A stretch of 64,000 nucleotides of DNA from Wolfiporia cocos (taxonomy: Eukaryota; Basidiomycota; Agaricomycetes; Polyporales; Phaeolaceae). The stretch lies in the NCBI GenBank assembly GCA_029448655.1, contig JACCLO010000003.1, forward strand, positions 5,146,001-5,210,000. Reading direction: 5' to 3'. The position numbers and the translations under genes were made by a program. Below are positions 19,329 through 30,262 of this stretch, piece after piece (position 1 is the stretch's first letter; every line of letters starts with the position of its first letter). Below the pieces are notes generated by a model. It was not told the DNA's origin. It ran no database searches and worked only from the letters and a program-made list of their open reading frames with translations.

Positions 19329-22302
19329 ATGGCACGTACCAAAGGACTCTCACGTACCATGCACACGTCTGTAGGCCAGGGGTTGGGTCAGAGTTCAGCC
19401 AACAAAAACTTAAAACAACGTGGCCTCTTTTAAGAGAGACAGAAGGTTAAGGAGAGGAACGAGATGAGGTCTGCAGGTATGTTGGGCATTACATATTCTA
19501 GCGCATTTTGTAATAATGACGATCTCAGGCTTAAGCCGGCAATCTTTGGGCATCCTTGCCGAAATCTGTGGCGATCAAGTACCCATGGACGTTGAAGACG
19601 CCGAGCCAGCCGGGGTGTTCTCAGAGGCTGTTGGCAACGATGTCGATGAATGGGAGACCATCCCTGAGGATCTGCGTATGAACGAAGATTTCATGCACGC
19701 ACTACGAGATATTACACATTCAAGGTATGTCGTATGACACTTTTATAGCTGCTGCTGCTAAATATCATATGCGCAGTTTTCGTAGAAGAAAGGATGCACG
19801 TACCTGGCACCAGCGTATACAACACATGGACGAGAATTGGCATGTGGTACTTCCAGAACTTGCGGTAGCGTATACCCACTGGCACTACGCAGATCGTACA
19901 GAGGAGCCTGCGTCTGACACACTGGCAACAACATTCGACATTTCTGCGTTCAATATCTTTAGTCTTACAACCTCTGTTACTGTCCGACGTGCTTCAAGTA
20001 TGCGATCAAACTCTGAGGCTATAGTAATCCACGGATATCTCGGTACCACGCTGATCAATCCAACCATCGCCATCTCGTTAAAAATCACTTGAGTTCCTAA
20101 ATTCTATTTGACTATTCAAAGCATCGTTCAGCATAGAAGCCTTCTGCAAGTTGATGTGTTACTTGTATAAGGTACATTAGCTCATGCACTATGTTTCCCG
20201 CAATCTATAATATATTTTAGATTCCGTATAAAATTCCGTATAAAGCGCGCTTTCCAACCCTATTTGCAGACGCATTTGAGGTATATCTTGGCATGCGTTG
20301 CATCGTTGACAAGCAAGTACTCACTGCACTTGGACGCAACTCTCCAAACTGGCATGTTTTGTATGGCTGTCCAGCTTGTGGCTATGAGGTATGTGGGGGT
20401 CCCCAAATTGCTTTTAAATCTCTCATGTCATATCACAGCTTATTGGGGAGCCTGCTCTGAAGTGGAAGAGGCTCATATGTATGGACGGTAACAATTCTCT
20501 CAAGCGCCTCACTCCGTTTGACAACAGGATGCAAGGAGATATCTGAATCTTCGAGGAAAGCAACTACTTCTTAGCACAGGACTTCGTTAACCAGTACGCA
20601 AATGAGGTGCAATCTCATAAGCGCAGACCAAACGATTCGTGGGCGGAATATGCAGAGGAGGAGGAGGGCGACAACGCAGAGGAGGATACTCAAGACATGA
20701 CTGAAGGTGATCCAACGGATGGAGCCATCGATTGCCTGGATTACGAACTGTGTACGAAGAACTGGAAGGCGGCGGCGTCTGATGAGAAAAACAAATGTGG
20801 GCAATTTTTAACGAGACCGGGATCTTTGCCAGTGCATGCAGACACGGATTTATTCTGTGAATCATGGACATGGTACGAAGTGGAGAACTGTAAGCATGCG
20901 TTATTATAGTGAACTATGGCTAACTGATTGCATAGAGCCAAATATCCCCTGGCAATTGTATCAAAATCACTCGATGTATTGCGCGAACGAGTACTCATGG
21001 GATACAACATTGGATGCGAGTTTGAGGGGACTATACGACGCAGTTCTCTCGGATGGAGATGGAAAGAGGCAAACTGCAGATGCTGTGTGAATGCCTTCCA
21101 CGGATATACTCACTGCTATCCGTGTCAGACGCGCAACCGTCCGAACGTCATTGAAGGTGCAGGCATCGAGGATCACAAGACACTGGAGAGAATATTCAGT
21201 GCATCTAACAATCTTGCCTCTGTCACTCGACATGCATTGGCATATCGCCGACGTGTTCTAATCAACACTTACTTCAAACAATGGGATGAAGAAAAATATG
21301 CAAACCTGAGCACTATGATCTTCAATAATTATAGACAGGCTCTAGACATCTTGGACTCAGAATCTACAGCTCTGGAAGAAGCACTGGACTCACTAGGCAT
21401 CACACTGGATCAGATACACACATGGCATGAAGAGGAGCCCTCCTATTTTCAGCAGCTCGAGCACGAGAACGATGCTAATTTACACGCGGTCGCCTACGTC
21501 GAGGTGTTACAAGAGCTACATGCAGTAGTGGCTGAACTTGAAGGCATATCTTCGAAATTCTATCACACTGCCCCCGCTGAATTACGTTTCGCTCCTCCAA
21601 TTGCCAGCTCAGTCAACTATAATGCTGAATTGTCTCACACGCAAAAGCTGGAGACTCGGCGTAAATTCCTACGCGAACGACATGCTACATTAACACGTGA
21701 GGTCACAGAAATGGAGGTTCACATGGAAATTTCCAGGCGGTGGGAAGTAACGGATCAGCAATACATCGACGCAGTAAGCTACATGACAAATAGGCAGTAT
21801 CATAAGGCGTTGGACAATCTCCAGCGCCTCGTAATCCAACGCCTGTTCAAATTACACAGGATGAACATATCGCAGACGGGTAAGTGCTGTGGCTTTTATA
21901 TGATTGTAATTAACAATCGATCTGTTTCAAGGATATCGCACGCGAACATACATTGCTAAATTGCTGCAAGCGCAATCAAAAGCCATTCAAAATGCCGTCA
22001 AGATATACAATCAGGCTGCTTTGATGCTGGATCCCCCGAAGCCCACCGTTGACTGGGAGAGAGTATCCCATTACAATTTCCTGGAGGACTTTCACCTGTT
22101 AAGAGATACTCGCAACAGTGTGATGGACAAACCATGGACACGGCCTGCGATTCGTGAGACAATGAAAGAAGCACGGCGGATCGAACACGCGCAAGAGGAA
22201 ATCGAGCGTTGTAACGTCGAGGCGCGCCGCTTGCACACGTCCATTCATGATGAAGAGGCTCATTTTTTGGATGTCCTTGCACATCTCAAAGCCGAGCAGT
22301 TG
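19329..22302 (+). pseudogene. KDZ (Kyakuja-Dileera-Zisupton) transposase, decayed
   Basis: KDZ transposases mobilise large DNA transposons and are abundant in Agaricomycetes. From the ATG at 19329 (MARTKGLSRT) the protein can be followed through introns 19477-19528, 19725-19776, 20172-20220, 20389-20438, 20890-20935 and 21890-21931, all GT..AG and 42-52 bp. Typical family stretches are MDVEDAEPAG, HALRDITHS, DARTWHQRIQHMDENW, MDGNNSLKRLTPFDNR, CTKNWKAAASDEKNK, YNIGCEFEGTIRRSSLG, CRCCVNAFHGYTH, IEGAGIEDHKTLERIFSAS and KYHKALDNLQRLV. Defects: TAA at 19431, TGA at 20544, TGA at 20858, a frameshift near 20790 and a disordered stretch at 20090-20170. The 3' end is cut at 22302 by the LTR of D2. 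The N-terminal cysteine cluster often seen in this family is not present. Confidence 0.9.
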
Positions 22303-22922
22303 TGTCACAAGAATTCTCCTAGTTTCCCTATATTTCTTACTATTTTTCCGGCTATTCTACGAATTATCTACGACTTTCTAGACCAATAACTAGCTTATCC
22401 GGTTCATAAGTTAACGGTTACATACGTGCCGACTGATGGCCGTGTTACCTCCCATAACGACGGTCTTATCTTATCACTAGTAGTTACCATCAGTCACATG
22501 TCTAGTTCTAGCCAATCGGACGTTTCGTCCGGAAGCAGTCAGCGTATAAACATCAGCAGACCGGGCTTTGGTCACGCCCTGTCTTTGTAATGACAAGAGC
22601 ACAAAACGCCATTCGTGCGGCCTATGCTGCCTTTCTATATCCCGGTTTTGATCGGTATATGTATTTATCGTATATTACTAAGTACTTAGGTATCTGGGGA
22701 CTTGTACATACGAATATGAACACTAGTATTATTTAATAAGACTGTTAGGGGTCTTATTTATCATGTATATATACTAGACTTGCTGAGCGCTATTGCCTCA
22801 GTTCTATTCATTGCATTCATACTATCGAGTAACACTCGTGTTGTATCCTGCTTAACAGCTACTACTCTTTGCCTAACCAGCAAACCCTTCAAGAATAACT
22901 AGTAAGTTCTTATCTTGTGTTA
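22303..22922 (+). mobile_element. 5' LTR of element D2 (LTR family 5)
   Basis: 620 bp, TGTCACAAGAATTCTCC to CTTGTGTTA; it matches 41206-41824. TATATATA at about 22766, predicted mRNA start at 22800 (AGTTCTATTCAT), GTAAGT donor at 22902. The left flank AGTTG is not repeated after the 3' LTR. The terminal TA instead of CA is shared by both LTRs and by the inverted fragment at 13337. Confidence 0.9.
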
Positions 22923-22923
22923 T

Positions 22924-22935
22924 ATGAATAGAACT
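22924..22935 (+). promoter_or_regulatory. Self-primer binding site of element D2
   Basis: ATGAATAGAACT, one base inside the LTR, is the exact reverse complement of AGTTCTATTCAT at 22800-22811, which begins about 30 nt after the TATA box. Confidence 0.82.
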
Positions 22936-23024
22936 TGCTTTCGCCCCCACCCTCTTTGAGAGTCTGCGATTTTTTCTTCTTAGGGGTTTTCATCGCCGTC
23001 TGTGCACCCCTGCTCGCCGCCAGG

Positions 23025-24187
23025 TGACACAGACTAGACTGTGGGACTCACACTATAACCTTATTGGCGACTTGAAGGAGTTGCTGAAGGTTGGTGAGGA
23101 GACTAGTGGGCGCAAGCAGAGATGTTATGTAACTGTGTGAATGCAGAGAACAAATCTAAGGCTTATCCGCAGTGATAGCCCTACTTATATACATGCTTTG
23201 TTTGGTTACCGGTAAGGGAGCCAAATATGAAAATGGTCTGTGCGCAGACATAACTAATATGGTTAAGTCGTAAACTACAGTAGACCATGTGCGCCGGTAA
23301 TGGCCGCACCAGTAAGAGCGTTTGTTTGGACCGTAGGTCCATGTTGTGGAAGTGGCTGTAACTACGTTAGTAGGCCATGCATGCGATTCTTATATTCCGG
23401 TATCGGGATATGAGTAATCGTAAGGGCATTGGCATGTGATAACGAGCAGGCCGCTTATACAATTGTACTGACATAGCTCGGTATCGGGATATGAGTAAGG
23501 CGCGTGACACCGGAGGATAGTCCGCTGAGTCATTGACGCGTACAAACGTGTTATGTACGTGTTGTTATGACAGGTGGACGTATACCACGTTGTGTACGTG
23601 TTGTTTGGTTGCGTGTACGTGTAGACGGGCGCTTAGCAGCTGTCACAGATTTTTCCTTATTTTTAGCTATTTTTCCTGCTTTTATACTTCAATATCTACG
23701 TTGTAGCATAGAATACGTATAACTAGCACATCACGTGACCAAGCACTTACGTCCATGGAACTTACCGGAACTTTCTAGCAGGTTCCATACCAACCAGAAT
23801 CACATGCATCGTCTACGCTCACATGATCGCTGACTGATGCTCTTACCTAGAATCACATGTCGAAGTATTAGATCACATGTAGCGTTACTCATCCTTAGGT
23901 ACCGTAGGTCCTAGTAGTATTAGGGGTCTCGCAACGCATGTATATATACTAGGGCAGACTGAGCGTTAAACCTCAGTTCTGTTCTCCTCGATATTGAACT
24001 ACAGCCTAACAAGCTATTTCATCGCCTCACTACTTTGCTTTCTACCCTCTAAGACACCCCCAAAGGATCTTAGTAAGTATTGCAGTTTGGTTTGTGTCAG
24101 CAGCGTAAATGTCTACAAGGTCGTAGAAATACCAGATAAATAGGTAAAAATACGAGAAAAATAGTGGCATGTCCCAAATCTGTGCCA
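23025..24187 (-). mobile_element. Solo LTR, family 4, TSD CCAGG, with nested LTR
   Basis: Plus-strand ends TGACACAG and CTGTGCCA (last bases mutated from TGACA), flanked by CCAGG at 23020-23024 and 24188-24192. The family-6 LTR is nested at 23641-24099. Confidence 0.93.
23641..24099 (+). mobile_element. Solo LTR, family 6, TSD GCAGC
   Basis: 459 bp, TGTCACAGATTTTTCC to TTTGTGTCA, flanked by GCAGC at 23636-23640 and 24100-24104. TATATATAC at about 23943; GTAAGT donor at 24073. It sits inside another solo LTR. Confidence 0.93.
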
Positions 24188-24728
24188 CCAGGCAGCGGGG
24201 TATCCTTAGTGGGTTCTGGGGGATCACCGCCTTCGGGCAAATAGCCGGACCGTAGGTGTAAGCGGAACCGGGGACTGGCTGACAAGCCTTTCCCCATACG
24301 TTGGGAATCGATGGCAACGGTGTAACCTCTTGACCGGGCCAGAGATGACCTTCTCGCCTATCCCCAGGCGTACAGGGGCCACTCTATTTAGAGTTGGGAT
24401 GGTGGGCACAAGTTGCCCTGCCTAGAACCGCTGCCGATACGGCTTCAGAATGATAGAGTTCTGGCCTTGGCGCCCTCTAAGTCCCTCAGGGCATGGGTTT
24501 GGTTCGAACACTGGCAGCCACCTAACTGGAGTGAGGCGTGGGCACATGCGGGGTGTAATACCCCAAATCCTGCATTCCAGGCATCAAGGGAAGACGACCT
24601 GCTGCACCCCCCACCTGGTAGCGTGAGAGAGACGCAATCCAGTCGCCAACACTAACTCCGGTCGAGGGCGGAGCGCCCATTGACACTGGAGGATAAGCGC
24701 ACGACACATCAAGAAGCGATGATAAGCC

Positions 24729-25818
24729 TGACACAGTATGCCTGTGGGACTCACCAAGTGCCTATATTCTTGAGATAAGGCGACTTAGAGAGGAGGCAAT
24801 ACCAGCGCAGCAGGATGGTGAGAGTTATTCTACGGCGCAAGCCGAGAATAATAGAACTAGAGTTATAGGGCGTCAAGCCCCTAGTTATATACATGTTTTA
24901 TGGGAAGGTCACGTGCTACTAGCTAGTCGTTACCTTTCCGGGTTATGTGGCTTTGCCAAGGGGCGAAGCTTATCTTATCTACTGTTTATGGACTCTTCAT
25001 AGAATGGCCGTGGCAAGGCCCTAATGGCCGAACCAATCGTATGAGAGGGATTTGTGTGTATTATCATATGAACGCGGGTGCAGCACGGGTATATCGGAAG
25101 CCGGTTGCCGGATACCGTGAGGTATAATGGCGATTGGCCGGTCTTCGTTGGATGACCAAGGCGAGACGCCGAGGTCGTTATGCCATTGGACGGGAAGTAC
25201 CGTGGCATGTGTTACAGCCCGGACCGGAGGGTTACCGGGACATGTATTGGACTTAGCCGTGAGGCGAGGTCCGGTGTTTGGGCAACGCCGTGATGGCAGA
25301 AGCCCGGGACTTGGAGACCGCCGAGTCCGTGGGAGGCCAAGGAGGCCGTGACCTATAGCGATATAGCCTTGATGCTATTATAGTGCTGTATGGTCGTGTT
25401 GCCATTATTATGCGAAGGCGTGGCGCGCCTGAGGTGCCATTGTGATCAAGGATCTTATGGCGGTGGGAAGCCGTGAAGGCCGACCCAATAGTACAAGGCC
25501 GCGAGGCACTGTTTGTACATGTGGACATTATTATGCGAGCGTGCCGCGCTCGGCCTATCATTATGATCTAGGATCTATGACGTGGCTGGTCTTGCTCTGA
25601 CGGGCGAGACCTGTATGACGTAGCTGTAACTATGCTATTGGACCGGAAGGTGCCGTAGCGTTATGTAAGCTGGTCATGTGGTGATAAGCCCAGTTAAGAG
25701 CTTGTCGTTGTGGCAATGGGAGTTAACCCGTAGATAACGTGTAGTTAGACGTATAAATCCCAGGTAAATTGCTATAATCGTAGGAAAAATGCTGTAAGTC
25801 CCAGATAAATCTGTGACA
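24729..25818 (-). mobile_element. Solo LTR, family 2, TSD AAGCC
   Basis: 1,090 bp, plus-strand ends TGACACAGTATG and ATCTGTGACA, flanked by AAGCC at 24724-24728 and 25819-25823. The empty site GATAAGCCCCGAC is at about 14784-14796 in D1. Confidence 0.95.
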
Positions 25819-25884
25819 AAGCCCCGACAGAAGACCACGTGAATTTCCACTAGAATAGCTTACTTAGACTTCTTTTACGTAGTC

Positions 25885-26700
25885 ATGCCGAAAGCACCAC
25901 GTTTCACGGTTACTCCAAGAAACGCCGCTACGGGGGAGCGCGAGGAATGGCACATTGCCTCCTCCAAATCGCTCGAAGACCGCATCTCCGCGGTCACAGC
26001 CCCAAAGCGAGGAAAGTCCCAAAAGGGCAAAGACGTCTTCTACAGGAAGCCGAACCCTGACCCGGAGGAGATCCAAAGGGTCAACCACGAAGCCGCCCTC
26101 GCCGACATCAGGCGGAAGAAGCTCGACAAGCTTTTCCAACAGAAGGAGAAGCTCGAGGCTCGGATCCAGAAACAGAGCCTGGATCAGCTGATCGCCGAGG
26201 CGGCCAGGAAGAGGGTTGAGGACGAGAGAATGGTGAGGAGTCTTTGGGAGCAAATCCAGCCCCCAAAGAAGTCGCTGTTGGAGAGAGTGGAGGAGCTTAG
26301 ATTGCCGGCCGAGTGGGTCGAAAAACGAGGTCTTCCGAACCCCAAGGATGTCCATTGCACGGAAAGGAAGTGGGACTGGTTTCTGGAAATCGACAAACAG
26401 ATGAACGCCGCCCACAAGAACCTCTTCCGGCTATGGAAGGTCCCCAACGCAACCACCACGGCCCCCATCATAGCAAAATTCACCACCCTCGTCACCGACT
26501 TCGACGATCTCTCCACACACCTGGAGCAAAGGATCCGTCAGGGCTCCATGAAGAACCAAGATCTCCGCCGCCTCGAAAAATATCTCAGGAGGGTGGAGCA
26601 CGTCTTTGGAGATCTAGATGTGAAACAGCACGTTACGTACTTAAAGACTCATCTAGTACATAGCGGTCTCGACTTCGACCTTGGGAAGCCCCAGCTGTAG
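25885..26700 (+). CDS. ORF0 of element D2, unknown protein upstream of gag
   Basis: An intact 271-codon frame starting MPKAPRFTVT. Block 1 (ATGEREEWHIASSKSLEDRI, residues about 13-32) parallels AANGKPELWDIPSKSRKEVE in E1. A Lys/Arg-rich stretch (APKRGKSQKGKDVFYRK) follows, then a long charged helix (residues about 70-130, coiled-coil-like) and block 2 around residue 165 (AEWVEKRG, HCTERKWDWFLEIDKQMN). The C-terminus is helical and acidic/basic. No enzyme motif, membrane segment or zinc finger. The stop is 137 bp before the gag ATG. A nucleic-acid-binding or assembly role would fit its charge but is a guess. Confidence 0.72.
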   Translation: MPKAPRFTVTPRNAATGEREEWHIASSKSLEDRISAVTAPKRGKSQKGKDVFYRKPNPDPEEIQRVNHEAALADIRRKKLDKLFQQKEKLEARIQKQSLDQLIAEAARKRVEDERMVRSLWEQIQPPKKSLLERVEELRLPAEWVEKRGLPNPKDVHCTERKWDWFLEIDKQMNAAHKNLFRLWKVPNATTTAPIIAKFTTLVTDFDDLSTHLEQRIRQGSMKNQDLRRLEKYLRRVEHVFGDLDVKQHVTYLKTHLVHSGLDFDLGKPQL

Positions 26701-26836
26701 TAGATAGAAAGTCCTGGAAAGGCATTATTTTGTGGTGCATGGCATTGATTGCGAAAAAAGTCCTGAAAAGGCACTTTTTTTTCTTGAATTATCGTTAAGG
26801 AAGAAAATAACTCAAGCTGACGAATACTGTCCAGCA

Positions 26837-29074
26837 ATGGTGTCTTACACAATCGTCCAAGGCGCTTTGTACAACACCCACAAGGTGGCTACGGCCTACC
26901 GCCCCGCCGTCGGCAAGCATGCGTGGCCTGGAGAGCAAACCTGCTTGATGGACTACCTGCGAGTCGTATTCGGCATCAGAGTTAGGGGGAGTGTCACCTC
27001 CTTCAACTCAATTCCGGCGCATGTGCGCCCATTCCTGAACGTAAACCATACAGCATACATCAAGTACTACGGGGAAGATTCGACCAGGAACCACATATCG
27101 TGGTGGAGGTGGGACAACTACTGTACCGTCATCCCCCTGTCGGACCTCATAGTCCTGTACGGTGACGTCCACTGGTACTCGGAGGAAGAAGCGTTGCCAC
27201 GCACGAGAGCTGCCAGGCTCTTCAAACCGGAAACACCCGCACGCCGCGCAGTTGTCACCCCCGAAGGCAGCGAGACCCCGCGACCGGAGGAAACAATCAA
27301 CGCAGAGCCCCTATTTGGGACGCTCCCCGATCTCCTCTCTTCTTATGAAAGGAGGACTCTGGAAATAGTCGTGCAGCCCGAAAGGAGCGAAAACGAATTG
27401 ATGGGAAGGTTGCAGCGCACTCTGGAAGTGGCCGCCTCAGACGAGGTTCTGCAGGTGGGAAAAGAAGCTTACAGAGAAGCGCTGTACCAAGCCAAAAACC
27501 ACCTCTACAGGAACCTCGCGGCCTACAAAGGCCGGGTGGACACGGATTTGGAAATGGTCTGGAACAAGACCAATCAGATCCGGAGCCACAATCAGGTGCT
27601 TCAAAACAGAATCGAAGCACTAGAGGAAGCGGAGAGTTTGCGGCAACAATTGGACACCCTTTCCGAAAATCGGTTTGTCCGCATAGAAAAAGATATTGTG
27701 ACACTGCAAAAGCGTCCGGCAGTCCCAACCGCGGGACCCAGCGGTGCCCAGGTCATGGCACTAATTAATAGAATCGACCAACTCAAAGCGGAGTTAACCG
27801 CTCTAAAAAACGCACCGGCAGCCGCGCCAGCAGCTGCCACAACAGTAAACTTCCAACAGACCAAACCGACTCAGCCGCCCAAATTCTCGGGCCCTAAGGA
27901 CTCCATCTCGTTGAAAGAATGGATCCAGAAAATGGGCATGTATTTTGCGGACGCCAAGGTAACTCTCGAGGAAGACAAGGTTCGCCAAGCCCTGCTACGG
28001 CTTATGGGCGAGGCCTACCAATACATGTCATCGGTAGTTTATAAAATCGCCACCGGACAAACCTCGGGGCACACCTGGAAAACGTTTGCGGAAACGATCG
28101 AGAAGGTGTACGGCAAGAAGACGGACAAGGAGATTGCCAAAAAGGAGATTGAAGGGTACTTTGGGGACGAAGGGAAAAAGAAGCTCCAATCCGACTTCTT
28201 TTCTTGGGCACAGAAGCTCAGGACCCTGGCTCGCCTGGCCGAGACTGACAACAAGACGTTGTTCAGTCACATCAAACGGATCCTCCCAGAAAAGGTGCGA
28301 GAGACCCTCGCAACCTTGGAATTGGTACCCGGCTTCACAATGCCAACCGACTGGGAAGTATACCTGGATATGGCCATTGACCTCTACAAGAGGCAATACC
28401 CGAAAAAGCTCAAAGGCAAGATCTTTGAGGAAGAAAAGAAGAAGGAGTCGTCTAGGTCTGGCAAGACCGCCGAAAAAGCTACGTCAAAGCCTGCCAAGGC
28501 TGATGACAAAGGCAAAGGCAAGGCAAAAGAAACCGGCTCCTACGGGAAGGACTGTTGCAAGCACCCTGGACAACACAAATGGAGCGACTGTCCGGAGAGC
28601 CCAAAGAACAAGCCGAAGGAAGCCAAGCTGGCCAGTAGTGGAAGCGGAACGACGAAGCTGACAGGCTCATTGAGCGGAACGCAACAGTCGGGCCAGAAGA
28701 AATTGGACCCGAAAAAGAAATACAAGGTCCGAATTGTCAGCACCCAGGAACTGGTGACTGACGACGAAGATGAGTCCCCCCAAGCCACCGTAGGGACCAT
28801 CCGGACATACGTTCCGAAACAACCAGAGGTGGTTCCTCTGGCCCCCACTACGCGCATCAGCGATGAGGAGGAAAGCGGGAGCCCGGTGCGATCAGCTGAA
28901 AGCACCAGCCCCGTCCAGACCCAGTCGACTGGTTCGACTTCAACTGCACCTACACCGTTGGGCGACTCCATCAGGACACATTTGCCCTGGCTTTGCAAGC
29001 GGATAGCTGACTCCGCAAACACCCTGGGCATCTACGGAAGCTCTGCCTCGGGTTTTACCACCGAGCACATGTGA
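26837..29074 (+). CDS. gag: Gag polyprotein of element D2
   Basis: 745 codons, intact, starting MVSYTIVQGALYN (ATG preceded by CCAG-CA); the open frame extends 35 codons upstream, but D1 aligns with this start. The N-terminal ~150 residues are of unknown fold (WPGEQTCLMDYLRVVFGIRV). Then come coiled-coil segments (about 260-330), the Ty3-type capsid domain (PPKFSGPKDSISLKEWIQKM onward), a basic region and a Cys/His cluster, CCKHPGQHKWSDC. That cluster keeps the H-X4-C end of a retroviral knuckle but not the CX2C start; E1 has W-T-D-C at the same place. The Ser/Thr-rich tail ends with ATG TGA, whose TGA overlaps the pol ATG (TGATG). Confidence 0.85.
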   Translation: MVSYTIVQGALYNTHKVATAYRPAVGKHAWPGEQTCLMDYLRVVFGIRVRGSVTSFNSIPAHVRPFLNVNHTAYIKYYGEDSTRNHISWWRWDNYCTVIPLSDLIVLYGDVHWYSEEEALPRTRAARLFKPETPARRAVVTPEGSETPRPEETINAEPLFGTLPDLLSSYERRTLEIVVQPERSENELMGRLQRTLEVAASDEVLQVGKEAYREALYQAKNHLYRNLAAYKGRVDTDLEMVWNKTNQIRSHNQVLQNRIEALEEAESLRQQLDTLSENRFVRIEKDIVTLQKRPAVPTAGPSGAQVMALINRIDQLKAELTALKNAPAAAPAAATTVNFQQTKPTQPPKFSGPKDSISLKEWIQKMGMYFADAKVTLEEDKVRQALLRLMGEAYQYMSSVVYKIATGQTSGHTWKTFAETIEKVYGKKTDKEIAKKEIEGYFGDEGKKKLQSDFFSWAQKLRTLARLAETDNKTLFSHIKRILPEKVRETLATLELVPGFTMPTDWEVYLDMAIDLYKRQYPKKLKGKIFEEEKKKESSRSGKTAEKATSKPAKADDKGKGKAKETGSYGKDCCKHPGQHKWSDCPESPKNKPKEAKLASSGSGTTKLTGSLSGTQQSGQKKLDPKKKYKVRIVSTQELVTDDEDESPQATVGTIRTYVPKQPEVVPLAPTTRISDEEESGSPVRSAESTSPVQTQSTGSTSTAPTPLGDSIRTHLPWLCKRIADSANTLGIYGSSASGFTTEHM

Positions 29075-30262
29075 TGACCTGCCCACTTGTGCTCCCGTGT
29101 AATTTTAGTCCCGTACCCACTGTAAAGAGTGTATTCAAATCAATGTATCATATTTTTGGCAACGATGCGCGCGACTTCGCTCGATCTTTCCGTGTCGAAG
29201 TAACACTCTGGGTATATGGGCAAAAAGTGCAGGCTCTGGCTTTAATGGACAGCGGTGCAACCATATCGGTCATATCACAACGATTGGTCGATAAACATAA
29301 GCTGGTCACCGACAAACTAGCGTTTCCTATGACGGTTACAAACGCAGACGGAACAGAAAACGTCGCCGGCCGCTTAACGCAATCAGTAAAAGCATTTATG
29401 CAACATGGCACACAAGGAAAAAATAGGTCTGACGGTCATGCACCTAGAACCAGACCTAATCCTTGGCTAAGACTGGTTGCGTCTCCACAATCCTACCTTT
29501 GAATGGAGGAAAGGAGAAATGGAATATGCACGCTGTACACACGACCAACTGTACGCCAGAAAAAAGGGTAACCGCCCCTCTGAGGAGGAAGCAGTTGAAC
29601 TCCCAGAAAAGGAAATCATCGAAGTAAATTCGATTTGGGACACTCCCGTGGACATATTAGGAGAGGAGGACCCCGAAAATCCTTTGATCGCTTGGGTGGC
29701 AACCCTTGACGACGAGGAAATGAACCTGCTGACACAGTTGGTAGCCGAGGTACTTGACAAAGACCTCGACGGAGCAGACGACCGTGAGGAAAACACACCA
29801 TCGATTGACATTGAAAAATGGCGATCGTTAGTGCCCGAACAATACCAGGAGTATGGGCCAACGGTGTTCTCACAAAAGGTGTCAGAGAGGATGCCGAAAC
29901 GGAAGCCCTGGGGTCACGCCATAGTGCTTGAACCAGATGCGCAGCTTCCTCCCCCAGTAAAACCATACAAAATGTCTCCCCAAGAGCGTAATAGCTTGGA
30001 TGAGTGGATAGACACCGAACTACGGAAGGGTTACATTCGACCATCCGAAAGTCCAATGGCATCCCCGGTCTTCTTTGTCCACAAAAAGGACGGAGGACTG
30101 CGGATGGTTGTCGATTACAGGAGGCTAAACGAAATAACCGTAAAAAATCGTTATCCGATACCTCGGATTGATGACCTCATCGATCAATTGTCCCATGCGA
30201 CCATCTTCACCAAAATAGACCTTAGATGGGGATACAATAATGTCTGCATCAAGGAAGGTGAT
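29074..30262 (+). pseudogene. pol: Element D2 pol part 1: protease and RT fingers
   Basis: Begins MTCPLVLPCN with its ATG (29074-29076) overlapping the gag stop. The retropepsin domain has VYGQKVQALALMDSGATISV (29212-29271). Near 29418 an A-run indel shifts the frame, and a TAA follows in what should be LILGYDWL (29468-29470); the frame at 29477 then carries the linker and RT up to NNVCIKEGD. The RT begins at about 29950 ([48 protein letters not shown]). Interrupted at 30262 by an LTR. Confidence 0.87.

Larger units (their letters stand above)
22936..25884 (+). other. Leader of element D2, with three LTR insertions
   Basis: Own sequence is 22936-23024, 24188-24728 and 25819-25884; the rest is inserted LTRs. 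It has the same hairpins as D1 (GGC-TGACAA-GCC at 24277-24288; GGGG-TGTAATA-CCCC at 24550-24564). No gene. Confidence 0.7.
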
